From a bacterium (lineage in GTDB: Bacteria > Desulfobacterota > Binatia > UBA12015), in the NCBI GenBank assembly GCA_030430245.1, contig JAUIFY010000009.1:1-50362 (forward strand): DNA of 50,362 nt, read 5' to 3'. Each line of letters starts with the position of its first letter. The stretch's first letter is position 1. The notes under the pieces are model-generated. The model was not told the DNA's origin and made no database searches. It saw nothing but the letters and a program-made list of their open reading frames with translations. The translations under genes were made by a program, and so were the position numbers. This document shows, piece by piece, positions 16,344 to 23,983 of the stretch.

Positions 16344-17549
16344 GTGGACGACTCCTCCATGGACACCACGCGCCAGCTGGTGCGCGCGGTGGCTGCCGCG
16401 GACGAGCCCGAGGCGTTCGTCCACCAGTTCGAGGCGGCTGGCGGTGACTGGAACGACCTCACCGTGCGCGCCATGGTCATGGGACTGGCGCCCCTGTTGT
16501 TCGCACGGCTCGGCGAGCACGCCCCGGAGCGGATCCGCGCGCGGCTGGAGGCCAACCACCACGCGCACGCGAAGCGGTACGCGACCATCCGCGGGCAGCT
16601 GACCGAGCTGCTCACGGGTTGGAATGCGGCCGGATTGCGGCCGATCGCGCTCAAGGGCGTTCACCTCGCCGAACGAGTCTACGGCGATCCGGCCCTGCGT
16701 CCGATGAACGACATCGACGTCCTGTTCGCACCGAGCGAGCTCGCGACGGCCGAGCGGGTGCTCGCCGATCTGGGCTACCACGGAAAGCACCGTTCCCCCG
16801 AACGTGGTCCCGGCGTCGTCAAGCACACCAGCACCTGGAGGCGGGGAGACGCCGAGGCCGCATCCCCGAACCCCTACCTCTCGGGGGACGGAGAGCGAAT
16901 GGTCGAACCACACGGCTCTCTGAAGGAGCGTTGGTTTGGGCTCGAAGTCGACATCACACCCGGAGTGCGAGATCGAGCTCTGCCGATCGAGATCGGCGGG
17001 CAGCCATGCAGCGTCCTGTCCGCGGAAGATGCTTTGCTGCACCTTTGCGTGCACCTCTCCTTCAACCTGATCATGGGCCAGCCCTCGATGGTGCAGCTGA
17101 TCGACCTCGGCACGTTCACCGCGCGCCAATCGGTCGATTGGGAGACAATGGTGGCGCGCACCACGGCGCGCGGCGCGGCGGCGCACGTCCTGGCCAGTCT
17201 CGAGCTGGCCGCCGATCTATTGGCGGCTCCCGTACCGCAAGCCGCACGCTGGGGGTTGTGGGCCGCCGTGCCCCGTTCCCTGCATCGGACCGTCCGATCG
17301 GTGGGATTGCAGCACGTGCTACGCCGAACGCAGCAAGGCGCGATTCCCAATCTGCGCACGCGTCTCCGTCGCGGCCTCACCGATCGAGCCGCCGCTGCCG
17401 CGTGGGCCCCCGACCCGAGCACTCGCTGGAAAGTATGGCGCACGGCCTTCGCGTTCGTGCGCACGGACACCTGGCAGCAGCTATCGGCCATCCCGCAGAG
17501 CGGACGCGACGGCGGCCGGAACCGTCGAGACGTCGTCGGCGAGCCGTAG
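16344..17549 (+). CDS. Nucleotidyltransferase-fold protein (NTP_transf_5 type), lasso-tailoring-like
   Basis: 401 residues from a GTG at 16344 (an ATG at 16359 is the alternative). Features are LTGWNAAGLRPIALKGVHLAERVYGDPALRPMNDIDVLF, where GxxLAxxxYxDPxxRPMxDxD is the metal-binding pattern of this family, and EVDITPG further on, supplying another acidic strand. A helical all-alpha C-terminus follows. Family members occur with HprK-like kinases in lasso loci such as those of paeninodin and pseudomycoidin and in exopolysaccharide loci, where they are proposed to act on phosphorylated products. The 3' end overlaps the 3' end of the opposing kinase gene by 69 bases. It is probably co-transcribed with the leader peptide through the hairpin. 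Confidence 0.82.
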   Translation: MDDSSMDTTRQLVRAVAAADEPEAFVHQFEAAGGDWNDLTVRAMVMGLAPLLFARLGEHAPERIRARLEANHHAHAKRYATIRGQLTELLTGWNAAGLRPIALKGVHLAERVYGDPALRPMNDIDVLFAPSELATAERVLADLGYHGKHRSPERGPGVVKHTSTWRRGDAEAASPNPYLSGDGERMVEPHGSLKERWFGLEVDITPGVRDRALPIEIGGQPCSVLSAEDALLHLCVHLSFNLIMGQPSMVQLIDLGTFTARQSVDWETMVARTTARGAAAHVLASLELAADLLAAPVPQAARWGLWAAVPRSLHRTVRSVGLQHVLRRTQQGAIPNLRTRLRRGLTDRAAAAAWAPDPSTRWKVWRTAFAFVRTDTWQQLSAIPQSGRDGGRNRRDVVGEP

Positions 17550-18425
17550 CGCAAACCCAGGAGCGGCGGCGGCGAGCTGGCCCAGCACCGCGAGGTGGGG
17601 CGAGATCATGGACTTGTCCCACCCTTCGACGGCATGCGGAAGCATTCTTCGAATCGTGTCGGCTGCTCCGAGCGGTTCGAGGCGGTGGTCGGGACGCCTC
17701 TCGATCTCGGGGAAGAGAATCGCGCCCAAGGATGCGCTGTTCGCCCATACCTCCGGCCACACCGACTCCGCGGCGACGACGATCTTCCCGCGGCCGTCGG
17801 CGGCGGTCCCCGCAGCCAGGTGCCGGGTGCTCGCGAAGCGCGCGAGCGTGTCCGGAAACGCCGAAAGGCGTCCCGGATAGCTGAGGATCGACCCGGCTTC
17901 GGCGACGAGAGGAGAATCGTTCGAGAGCAGCTTCCAGCCGGCGTCGAGCAGGCTCATGCCCGTGGTGGTCTTCCCGGCCCCCACCCCCCCGACGATCAGC
18001 GCCGCGCGCCCCTCGCGGCACGCAGCGAACGCATGGATCAGGAAGCGACGACGACGTCGCAGGTGAGGGGAAAGGGAAACGGCCACGAGGTCCTCGAGAA
18101 CGCCGTACGTTCGGAGCGCGGCCGGAACGATCCGGAGAACACTCGTGGCCCCAGCCAGATCGATCTCGATCTGCCCGAACCGGGGAAAGTGAGCACGCAC
18201 GAAGTCGCTGTCGACGTAGTAGTGCAACAGCGCCCCCTGCGAGAAGTCTGGAGCCCGATCGGGGGCCGCCGGCGCTCGGTCCACGATTCGCATGCGACAA
18301 CGGATGCCGACACCGTCGCTCGGTGCCCGCGGCGCGGACGCGAAGATCGATTGCCAGGCCGCACACCCCGCGTCGTCTCCCTCGACCGACACACGCAGGC
18401 CGTGCAGATCCCAGCTCGACACCAT
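17481..18425 (-). CDS. HprK-like (HPr kinase/phosphorylase-related) kinase
   Basis: 314 residues from ATG 18425. The P-loop is VGGVGAGKTTTGMSLLDAGW near residue 144, followed by LSNDSPLV, matching the HprK C-terminal kinase domain (Walker A, then the metal-binding Asp). The N-terminal half, with HYYVDSDFVRAHFPRFGQIEIDL, is typical of HprK-related proteins in peptide-modification and exopolysaccharide loci rather than true HPr kinases. Related enzymes in paeninodin-type lasso clusters phosphorylate the C-terminal Ser of the precursor. Here the precursor tail is FSSH, so Ser phosphorylation is a plausible function. The gene is divergent from PqqD (60 bases; a ctcgcgcgag palindrome at 18455-18464) and overlaps the nucleotidyltransferase tail-to-tail. 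Confidence 0.85.
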   Translation of the reverse strand: MVSSWDLHGLRVSVEGDDAGCAAWQSIFASAPRAPSDGVGIRCRMRIVDRAPAAPDRAPDFSQGALLHYYVDSDFVRAHFPRFGQIEIDLAGATSVLRIVPAALRTYGVLEDLVAVSLSPHLRRRRRFLIHAFAACREGRAALIVGGVGAGKTTTGMSLLDAGWKLLSNDSPLVAEAGSILSYPGRLSAFPDTLARFASTRHLAAGTAADGRGKIVVAAESVWPEVWANSASLGAILFPEIERRPDHRLEPLGAADTIRRMLPHAVEGWDKSMISPHLAVLGQLAAAAPGFALRLADDVSTVPAAVASALRDGR

Positions 18426-18485
18426 GGCGCGTTCTTCGTACACCGACCTGGTCCCTCGCGCGAGGAGCTGTGCTAGAGAGCAACG

Positions 18486-18764
18486 ATGGAGGTGAACGAT
18501 CAGACGGTATTGCGGCGGTCGGACGGTACGACGTTCGAAGTCGCCGCCGGGGAAGCGATCGTGATCGACCTGGACAGCGGCACGTACTTTTCGCTCAACG
18601 AGGTGGGAACGGTCTTCTGGCAGCGCCTCGACGGCCGACAGACGCTTCGGGAACACGCCGAGGCCATCGCGACGGACTACGATGTGGACGTCTCCGTGGC
18701 CGTCGCCGACCTCATCGAGCTCACGGCGCGACTTCGCGCAGAGCGACTGGTGGACGTCGGTTGA
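18486..18764 (+). CDS. PqqD-like RiPP leader-recognition protein (lasso B1)
   Basis: A 92-residue stand-alone PqqD/RRE domain. It contains VVxDLDSGTYFSLNEVGTVFWQ in slightly varied form (residues about 20-42), the beta strands and helix that bind leader peptides, and ends in a winged-helix-like DLIELTARLRAERLVDV. In lasso pathways this B1 protein grips the YxxP motif of the leader and presents it to B2 and the cyclase. The leader peptide at 16201 carries such a motif. The gene sits directly before B2 (TGA to GTG, 4 bases), giving the usual B1-B2-C order. Confidence 0.9.
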   Translation: MEVNDQTVLRRSDGTTFEVAAGEAIVIDLDSGTYFSLNEVGTVFWQRLDGRQTLREHAEAIATDYDVDVSVAVADLIELTARLRAERLVDVG

Positions 18765-18768
18765 TCGA

Positions 18769-19254
18769 GTGACGCGGCTGCGACACGTCATCCAGGCGCT
18801 GAGGTTGTTGCCGCGGCTCGCGTTCGCTCGGCAACGTGCGCTGCTCGTGGAGCTGAGGACGTTCTGTCGACGACTCCCCGACCTCCTGGAGCAGCCCCTT
18901 CCCGAGGCGATGGCCGAGATCACGCCGGAGGTCGGCCCGAGTGAATGGTCGGCCGACGAGCTGCGAGACCTCGCCGACGTCGCGGCCTTGATGGTTCGCG
19001 ACTCGCCACTCGCGCTGTGCCTGCGGCGCTCCTTGACCCGATACAGGGTCTTGCGACGAGCGGGGATCCCGGTGGTCGTGCAGTTCGGCGCCAAGCGGGC
19101 GGGGACACCGCGACCCGACACGCTGACCGGTCACGCCTGGCTGACCCTGGACGGCGCTCCCTACCACGAGCCGGACGACCGGTGGGCCGCATTCACCCCG
19201 ACGTACCGCTACCCGCCGAGCGGCGACGTCCCCGGGACGGATCACGCGGGGTGA
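18769..19254 (+). CDS. Lasso peptide biosynthesis B2 protein (transglutaminase-like leader peptidase)
   Basis: 161 residues from GTG 18769, the only start that gives a compact protein beginning after the PqqD stop. Residues about 92-100 read SPLALCLRRSL with the catalytic Cys, followed by RVLRRAGIPVVVQFGAKR and then LTGHAWLTLDG with the catalytic His and a downstream Asp, the transglutaminase-like triad of B2 proteases. Family members cut the leader after the conserved Thr-X pair. In this locus the cut would release only about three residues, so either cleavage happens elsewhere or the substrate is unusual. It ends four bases before the AsnB-like gene. Confidence 0.88.
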   Translation: MTRLRHVIQALRLLPRLAFARQRALLVELRTFCRRLPDLLEQPLPEAMAEITPEVGPSEWSADELRDLADVAALMVRDSPLALCLRRSLTRYRVLRRAGIPVVVQFGAKRAGTPRPDTLTGHAWLTLDGAPYHEPDDRWAAFTPTYRYPPSGDVPGTDHAG

Positions 19255-19257
19255 GTC

Positions 19258-21108
19258 GTGTGCGGCTTGGCGGGCGTCGTGGGAGATCGGGAGGTCGCGT
19301 GCCGCTTGCCGACCGCCGTCGAGGCCCTCCGCCATCGCGGGCCGGATGACGAAGGTGTGTGGGCGGCCGATGGCGTGGGACTCGCCGCGACCCGATTGAG
19401 CGTCATCGATCTCGAGCACGGCCAACAGCCCATGACGGATGCAGCGGGCACATCGGCCGTGGTCTTCAACGGCGAGATCGTCAACGCATCGGCGTTGCGC
19501 GCGGAGCTCGAGGCCGCCGGACGGGTCCTGCGCACCCGCTGCGATACCGAGGTGGTCCTGCATGCCTACCTCCACTGGGGCGACGACTTCGTCACTCGCC
19601 TGCATGGGATGTTCTCGCTGGCACTCTGGGACGGCGAGCGTCGCCGCCTCGTCCTGGCCGTCGACCGGTTCGGGATCAAGCCGCTCTTTTGGACCCGCCG
19701 GGGGAACCGACTCGCCTTCGCTTCGGAGCCGGCTGCGCTGCTCGCTCTCGTACCGGATCTCTCGCACGGCACGGATGTCGCGGCCTTGTCCACCCTTCTG
19801 GAGATCGGCTTCTGCCTACCTCCGTCGACGCCGTGGGCAGGTGTGCGACAGCTCGCCCCCGGTCACCGACTCGTATGGCAGGACGGGGCGCTCGAGCACG
19901 CCCGTTGGTGGGAGCTCTCGCCGCCACCCGACGGAACCCCGACCGTTTCCCGCCGCGAGGCGGCGCGGGCTCTTCGTGACGAGCTGTGGAAGACGGTTGC
20001 GGCCTGGCGGACCAGCGATGTCCCGGTGGGCTCCCTGTTGTCGGGAGGCCTCGACTCGAGCACCGTCGCCCGCCTGCTCACCGACCAGACGGAGCACCCC
20101 CTTCACACCTTCACCATCGGTTTCACGAACCCGCGCTACGACGAGACCCAGCATGCCGACCGAGTCGCCCGCGCGCTCGGGACTCGACACCATCGCGTGA
20201 CGTTCGACGATCGCAGCTTCGACTCCCTACCCGAGGTCGTTCGCCACCTCGGAACACCGCAGTGCGCGGCCACGGCAGTGCCGATCTACCACCTCTATCG
20301 CACGTGTCGCGAAGCCGGCATCAAGGTGGTGATGACGGGAGAAGGGGCGGACGAGCTGTTCGGCGGGTACCACTGGTTCACGGGCGACGGGTTGGCCCGG
20401 GGACTCCTGCGGGCGCCCCGCGCGCTGCGGCGCGTCGCGCGGCTCGGTCCGATGTCCGCTGCAGCGCGGCGCGTCTTGACCGCCGACCCGGGTGACGCGG
20501 TCGACCGGTACGTCGAGTGGATCCGGGTGGGCTCCCCCGCCGTCGTCTCCAGGTTGCTCGGCCGCACCTCGGACCCCGTCCCCGACCTCTTTCGGGATGC
20601 GCTCGGCCGCCGTCTCGACGGACGGGCACCCGTGGATCAGTTCACCCTCCTGGAGCTGACGGGTCGTCTCCCCGCGTTCATCAACCTCACCGTCGACCGC
20701 ATGAGCATGGCCCACGGCGTCGAGGCCCGTCCGCCGTTCCTGGACCACCGGCTGTGGACTCACGTGACCTCGCTGCCGACCAGGCTCCGCCCGGGCAAGG
20801 CGCTGCTGCGAGACGCGATGACGGGCTCGCTACCGCGACCGACCCTGCACCGCGCCAAACGAGGGTTGGCCACTCCCCATGCCACATGGTGGCGACAGGG
20901 ATCCCTCCCGGAATGGGCCGAGGACGTGCTCACCCCGCGCGCATTCGCCGGCGTGGGGCTGATCGACGGGGAGCGGTTCGCCGCGCTGCGGCGCGAACAC
21001 GTCGCCGGAACCGATCGCAGCGGATTGCTCACCGGCGTCCTGACGACGCAGCTGTGGGCGGCGGCGGGCGGAGAAGCAGGTCTTTGCGGATGTGGGCCGG
21101 ATTGCTAG
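19258..21108 (+). CDS. Asparagine synthase-like enzyme (lasso cyclase C type)
   Basis: 616 residues from a GTG that puts Cys at position 2 (MCGLAGVVG), as needed for the N-terminal nucleophile of class II glutaminase domains. The glutaminase part has RHRGPDDEGVW, RLSVIDLEHGQQPM and FNGEIVN. The synthetase part has the ATP-pyrophosphatase loop SLLSGGLDSSTVA near residue 260 and GEGADELFGGYHWF near residue 360. True AsnB makes asparagine; homologues beside B1/B2 genes are lasso cyclases that adenylate an Asp/Glu side chain. Gene order here favours the latter. With no acidic core residue in the neighbouring peptide the acceptor is unclear. Sulfated or glycan loci also carry AsnB paralogues, an alternative. 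Confidence 0.88.
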   Translation: MCGLAGVVGDREVACRLPTAVEALRHRGPDDEGVWAADGVGLAATRLSVIDLEHGQQPMTDAAGTSAVVFNGEIVNASALRAELEAAGRVLRTRCDTEVVLHAYLHWGDDFVTRLHGMFSLALWDGERRRLVLAVDRFGIKPLFWTRRGNRLAFASEPAALLALVPDLSHGTDVAALSTLLEIGFCLPPSTPWAGVRQLAPGHRLVWQDGALEHARWWELSPPPDGTPTVSRREAARALRDELWKTVAAWRTSDVPVGSLLSGGLDSSTVARLLTDQTEHPLHTFTIGFTNPRYDETQHADRVARALGTRHHRVTFDDRSFDSLPEVVRHLGTPQCAATAVPIYHLYRTCREAGIKVVMTGEGADELFGGYHWFTGDGLARGLLRAPRALRRVARLGPMSAAARRVLTADPGDAVDRYVEWIRVGSPAVVSRLLGRTSDPVPDLFRDALGRRLDGRAPVDQFTLLELTGRLPAFINLTVDRMSMAHGVEARPPFLDHRLWTHVTSLPTRLRPGKALLRDAMTGSLPRPTLHRAKRGLATPHATWWRQGSLPEWAEDVLTPRAFAGVGLIDGERFAALRREHVAGTDRSGLLTGVLTTQLWAAAGGEAGLCGCGPDC

Positions 21109-21124
21109 TCGAGGCGCGTACGGC

Positions 21125-22618
21125 ATGGGCGAAACCGTCTTCCTCGTGAATTTCCGCAACAGGTCGGAGTTCTATCCGCCGTTCGGGATCATGTATGTGG
21201 CCGACGCGCTCGAGCAGGCGGGCTTCGCGACCGAGTTGGTGCACGACACCGCCGAAGGCATCGACGCGCTGGTCGAACGGGTGGCGGCCGAACGTCCGCT
21301 CTTCGTCGGGTTCTCGACCATCACGGGCCCGCAGCTGCGACCGACCATCGAAGCGTCCGAACGAGTTCACGCGCTCGGAGTGCCCGTGGTGTGGGGCGGT
21401 GTGCACGCGAGCATCATGCCGGCCGAGATCCTCCGCGAGCCGTACGTCGATCACGTCGTCGTCGGCGAAGGAGAGGAGACCGTTCAGGAGCTGGCTCGCA
21501 CCCTGGCGGCGCAGGACACGAGCGGCATCCCGATCGATCGCGACGAGCCCATCCTCGGGCTGGCCAGCAAGCGCGGGGACGGATCGACGACGCTTGGGGG
21601 TACCCGCCCGTTCATCGACGACCTCGACCGCTTCCGCCCCCGTTGGGACAAGGTGGACGTCGAGCGCTACCTGATCCCGAGCGGCCCGTATCGCCGCGCC
21701 ATCCCGGTCTACATCTCGCGCGGCTGCCCGTTCCGATGCGGCTTTTGCTACAACGAAGTCGTCATGAAGCGCACGTGGCGTCAGCACAGCGACGCCTTCA
21801 TCGTCGATCAGATCCAGATGCTCCGAGACCGACACGGCATCGACGCGGTCGACTATGCGGACGACTACCTCTTCGGGCGCCCCAAGCCGATGAGGCGTCT
21901 GGTGGAAATCGTCGGGATGCCGTGGAGTGGTCAGGTCCGCGTTCAACTCCTCTCGAAGGAGTTCGTCGGATGGATGAGGCAGACCCGCTGCCAGTGGGTC
22001 AACGTCGGCGCCGAGTCCGTCTCCCAGCGGATGCTCGACCTGATGAGCAAGGATCAGAAGGACTGGCAGGTGCCGTGGGGGATCCGAAATCTGGTCGAGG
22101 GAGCGCCAGACATCGAAGCGAACGTTTCTTTCATCGTCGGGTTGCCACACGAGCGCCCCGAGGACGCTCGGGCGAATCTCGACGGCATCGAGTACCTCTG
22201 CGGTCTCAGCAGGAACGTTCGCTGCTCGGTCAGCATGTACATGCCCTACCCGGGGACGCCCCTGTGGCAACGAGCCCTCGAAGCCGGATACGAGCCGCCG
22301 TCGACCCAATCGGGTTGGGCCGAGCTCGATCTCGACCGGAGCAACACACCGTGGATGGACGACGCCGAAGCCCGTGCGATGTCCTCCATCAACGACGTCC
22401 TGTTCGTGGGTCGATCCGAGGGGCACTGGGTGCTGTGGCCCTATTACGCGCTGCTTCGCCGGCGATGGCGCACGGGGAACTTCCGGCACTACTGGGAAGG
22501 GTGGATGAAGGAGCGCCTGCTGCAGTCACCAGCACGTCCGCTTCTGCAGTGGGCCATCGACCACCTCGTGCGGTTCAACGCGGCGACTCACAAAGGGCCG
22601 ACGTCCGAGGCCGGCTGA
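21125..22618 (+). CDS. B12-binding-domain radical SAM protein
   Basis: 497 residues from ATG 21125, 16 bases after the AsnB-like gene. Residues about 1-130 look like a cobalamin-binding Rossmann domain (PPFGIMYVADALEQAGF, then VVWGGVHASIMPAE and VVVGEGEETVQELA), although the His-on-cobalt DxHxxG motif is not obvious. The radical SAM core starts YISRGCPFRCGFCYNEV, with the CxxxCxxC iron-sulfur motif, and continues VNVGAESVSQRMLDLM and FIVGLPHE. Such enzymes methylate or rearrange unactivated carbons in natural products, lipids and cofactors. Position makes it a likely tailoring enzyme of the leader-peptide locus. The last 31 bases overlap the opposing SGNH gene. Confidence 0.87.
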   Translation: MGETVFLVNFRNRSEFYPPFGIMYVADALEQAGFATELVHDTAEGIDALVERVAAERPLFVGFSTITGPQLRPTIEASERVHALGVPVVWGGVHASIMPAEILREPYVDHVVVGEGEETVQELARTLAAQDTSGIPIDRDEPILGLASKRGDGSTTLGGTRPFIDDLDRFRPRWDKVDVERYLIPSGPYRRAIPVYISRGCPFRCGFCYNEVVMKRTWRQHSDAFIVDQIQMLRDRHGIDAVDYADDYLFGRPKPMRRLVEIVGMPWSGQVRVQLLSKEFVGWMRQTRCQWVNVGAESVSQRMLDLMSKDQKDWQVPWGIRNLVEGAPDIEANVSFIVGLPHERPEDARANLDGIEYLCGLSRNVRCSVSMYMPYPGTPLWQRALEAGYEPPSTQSGWAELDLDRSNTPWMDDAEARAMSSINDVLFVGRSEGHWVLWPYYALLRRRWRTGNFRHYWEGWMKERLLQSPARPLLQWAIDHLVRFNAATHKGPTSEAG

Positions 22619-23595
22619 GCGGATGTTTCGTCGGTCGGCACCCGTTCCGCGATGGTCGCGGCGACCCAGGCGCCGAGGCGCTCGTGGGCCGTCGGGGTCA
22701 GGTGGCAGATGTCTCGGAACGTCGAACCGTCGCGCGGCAGGACCGAGGTCGGATCGGCGATCGGCACCGACTCGTCGCGCGCCAGAGCGGCGAGAATCTC
22801 CTGGTGCGCTCGGGCACCACGCACCGTCGACGCGAGATTGCCCCAGTTGTGCTCGAGGTCTCGGTGGTGCGCCTCCGTACGGGCCTGCAATCGGGCGTCG
22901 TCCGTGGGCTGGGAGATGGCCACCGGGAGCAGCAGGATCTCGCCCCCGTTCCCGCGGATCAATCGGACCATCTCCCGTACGTTGGCCTCGAAGATCGGCG
23001 CGCTGGGTAGCTCCCCGCGAGTGAAATCCGTCGTGCGTCGCGGCCGTTCGAAGAACCGATAGAGACCCATCCGGAGCGCCACACTCCCCAGCGCTCGCGA
23101 GTCGAAGATTCCCGGGTTGGCGTGCCGATCGCCCTCGCTGGTGTTGAACAGGTTGTCGTTGATGCCGACGTACATCACGACCAGATCCGGCTCCAGCTCC
23201 AACAAGGCGCTGCGTAGAAGATCGAGATTGTGGGTCGTCGTGTAGCGGGGCGGCGAAACCAGGTTGACCTCGACGGTTCGGTGCGGGATTCGCTGCGCGA
23301 GCTCGTGCTGGATGATCCGCGGCAACGAGATCGCAAGGGACGTGGAGTCGCTCATCAGCAGAACACGATACGCATCGGCTGGCTTGGGCACGGCGAGATC
23401 GTCGCCGAAGAACCCCAGGGCGTTCGTCGGATGACCGCCCCACACCGCGGCATGCGGCGGGAAGCGGTAGAGCCCCGAGGCATCGGTCACGGTCCCACGC
23501 GTCCTCTCGTGCGCGACCCGAGAGCCCACTTCCACCGATACCCCGAGGAGCACCGCCGTGACGGCCAGCCATCCCATCGTGCGCCGCATGGGCAT
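22588..23595 (-). CDS. Secreted or membrane-anchored SGNH/GDSL-type hydrolase
   Basis: 335 residues from ATG 23595; the much longer open frame upstream is Arg-rich. An N-terminal hydrophobic segment (GWLAVTAVLLGVSVEVGS) looks like a signal or anchor. Block I is VLLMSDSTSLAISLP (SDST in place of GDS), block III is MYVGINDNLFN, and block V is DICHLTPTAHERL with the Asp-x-x-His pair. SGNH enzymes hydrolyse or transfer acyl groups on sugars, lipids or peptides. It converges on the radical SAM gene with a 31-base overlap, which may bind the two in antisense control. Its role in the locus is not known. Confidence 0.78.
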   Translation of the reverse strand: MPMRRTMGWLAVTAVLLGVSVEVGSRVAHERTRGTVTDASGLYRFPPHAAVWGGHPTNALGFFGDDLAVPKPADAYRVLLMSDSTSLAISLPRIIQHELAQRIPHRTVEVNLVSPPRYTTTHNLDLLRSALLELEPDLVVMYVGINDNLFNTSEGDRHANPGIFDSRALGSVALRMGLYRFFERPRRTTDFTRGELPSAPIFEANVREMVRLIRGNGGEILLLPVAISQPTDDARLQARTEAHHRDLEHNWGNLASTVRGARAHQEILAALARDESVPIADPTSVLPRDGSTFRDICHLTPTAHERLGAWVAATIAERVPTDETSAQPASDVGPL

Positions 23596-23983
23596 TGTCC
23601 CGCGGGTACCAGCCAGCCGACGTTCCCGCCATTCCCGCCCCGCACGGCCCCGCGCCGAGTCACGAGAAGCGCTTCGAGCTCGACCGCGGCGACCGCGCGG
23701 TGGGCTCTCTCGAGGCATCGCCCTGCGCCACGTGACTTCGAGCGCGGAGGCCGGTACGCCGGACACGTGACGTTGCGGCCGTATCGCGAGAATCCGTCGA
23801 GCGGAGTACGGGCGGGGGCCGGCAGCGTCCGCCCTCGTACGAGCCTCCCCACGGTGGATCGAAGACGTCGTGCCGTGCGTCTTCGCGACGAACGAAGGAA
23901 GAATCGAAGGTCGCGCGGCGCGTGGGGCGCCTGCATCGCGGTGCATGCCATGGAGGACGCGTCCCCCGCGTGATCCGGAGCTC
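23596..23983. promoter_or_regulatory. 388-base divergent gap between the SGNH and GT-C-like genes
   Basis: Both flanking genes are transcribed outward. Open frames through this stretch extend each gene upstream but are rich in Arg, Gly and Pro and lack conserved words, so I read them as non-coding. I see no tRNA, no second leader peptide with a YxxP motif and no strong palindrome. A GGAG ribosome site precedes ATG 23984. Confidence 0.4.

Noticed and set aside
18455-18464. ctcgcgcgag palindrome between the kinase and PqqD genes
   Set aside because: Ten-base GC palindromes are common by chance at this composition; not enough to call an operator.
23596-23983. Search for a second leader peptide with a normal core
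   Set aside because: No short frame with YxxP followed by a Thr and a Gly-initiated core was found in this or the other gaps of the locus.
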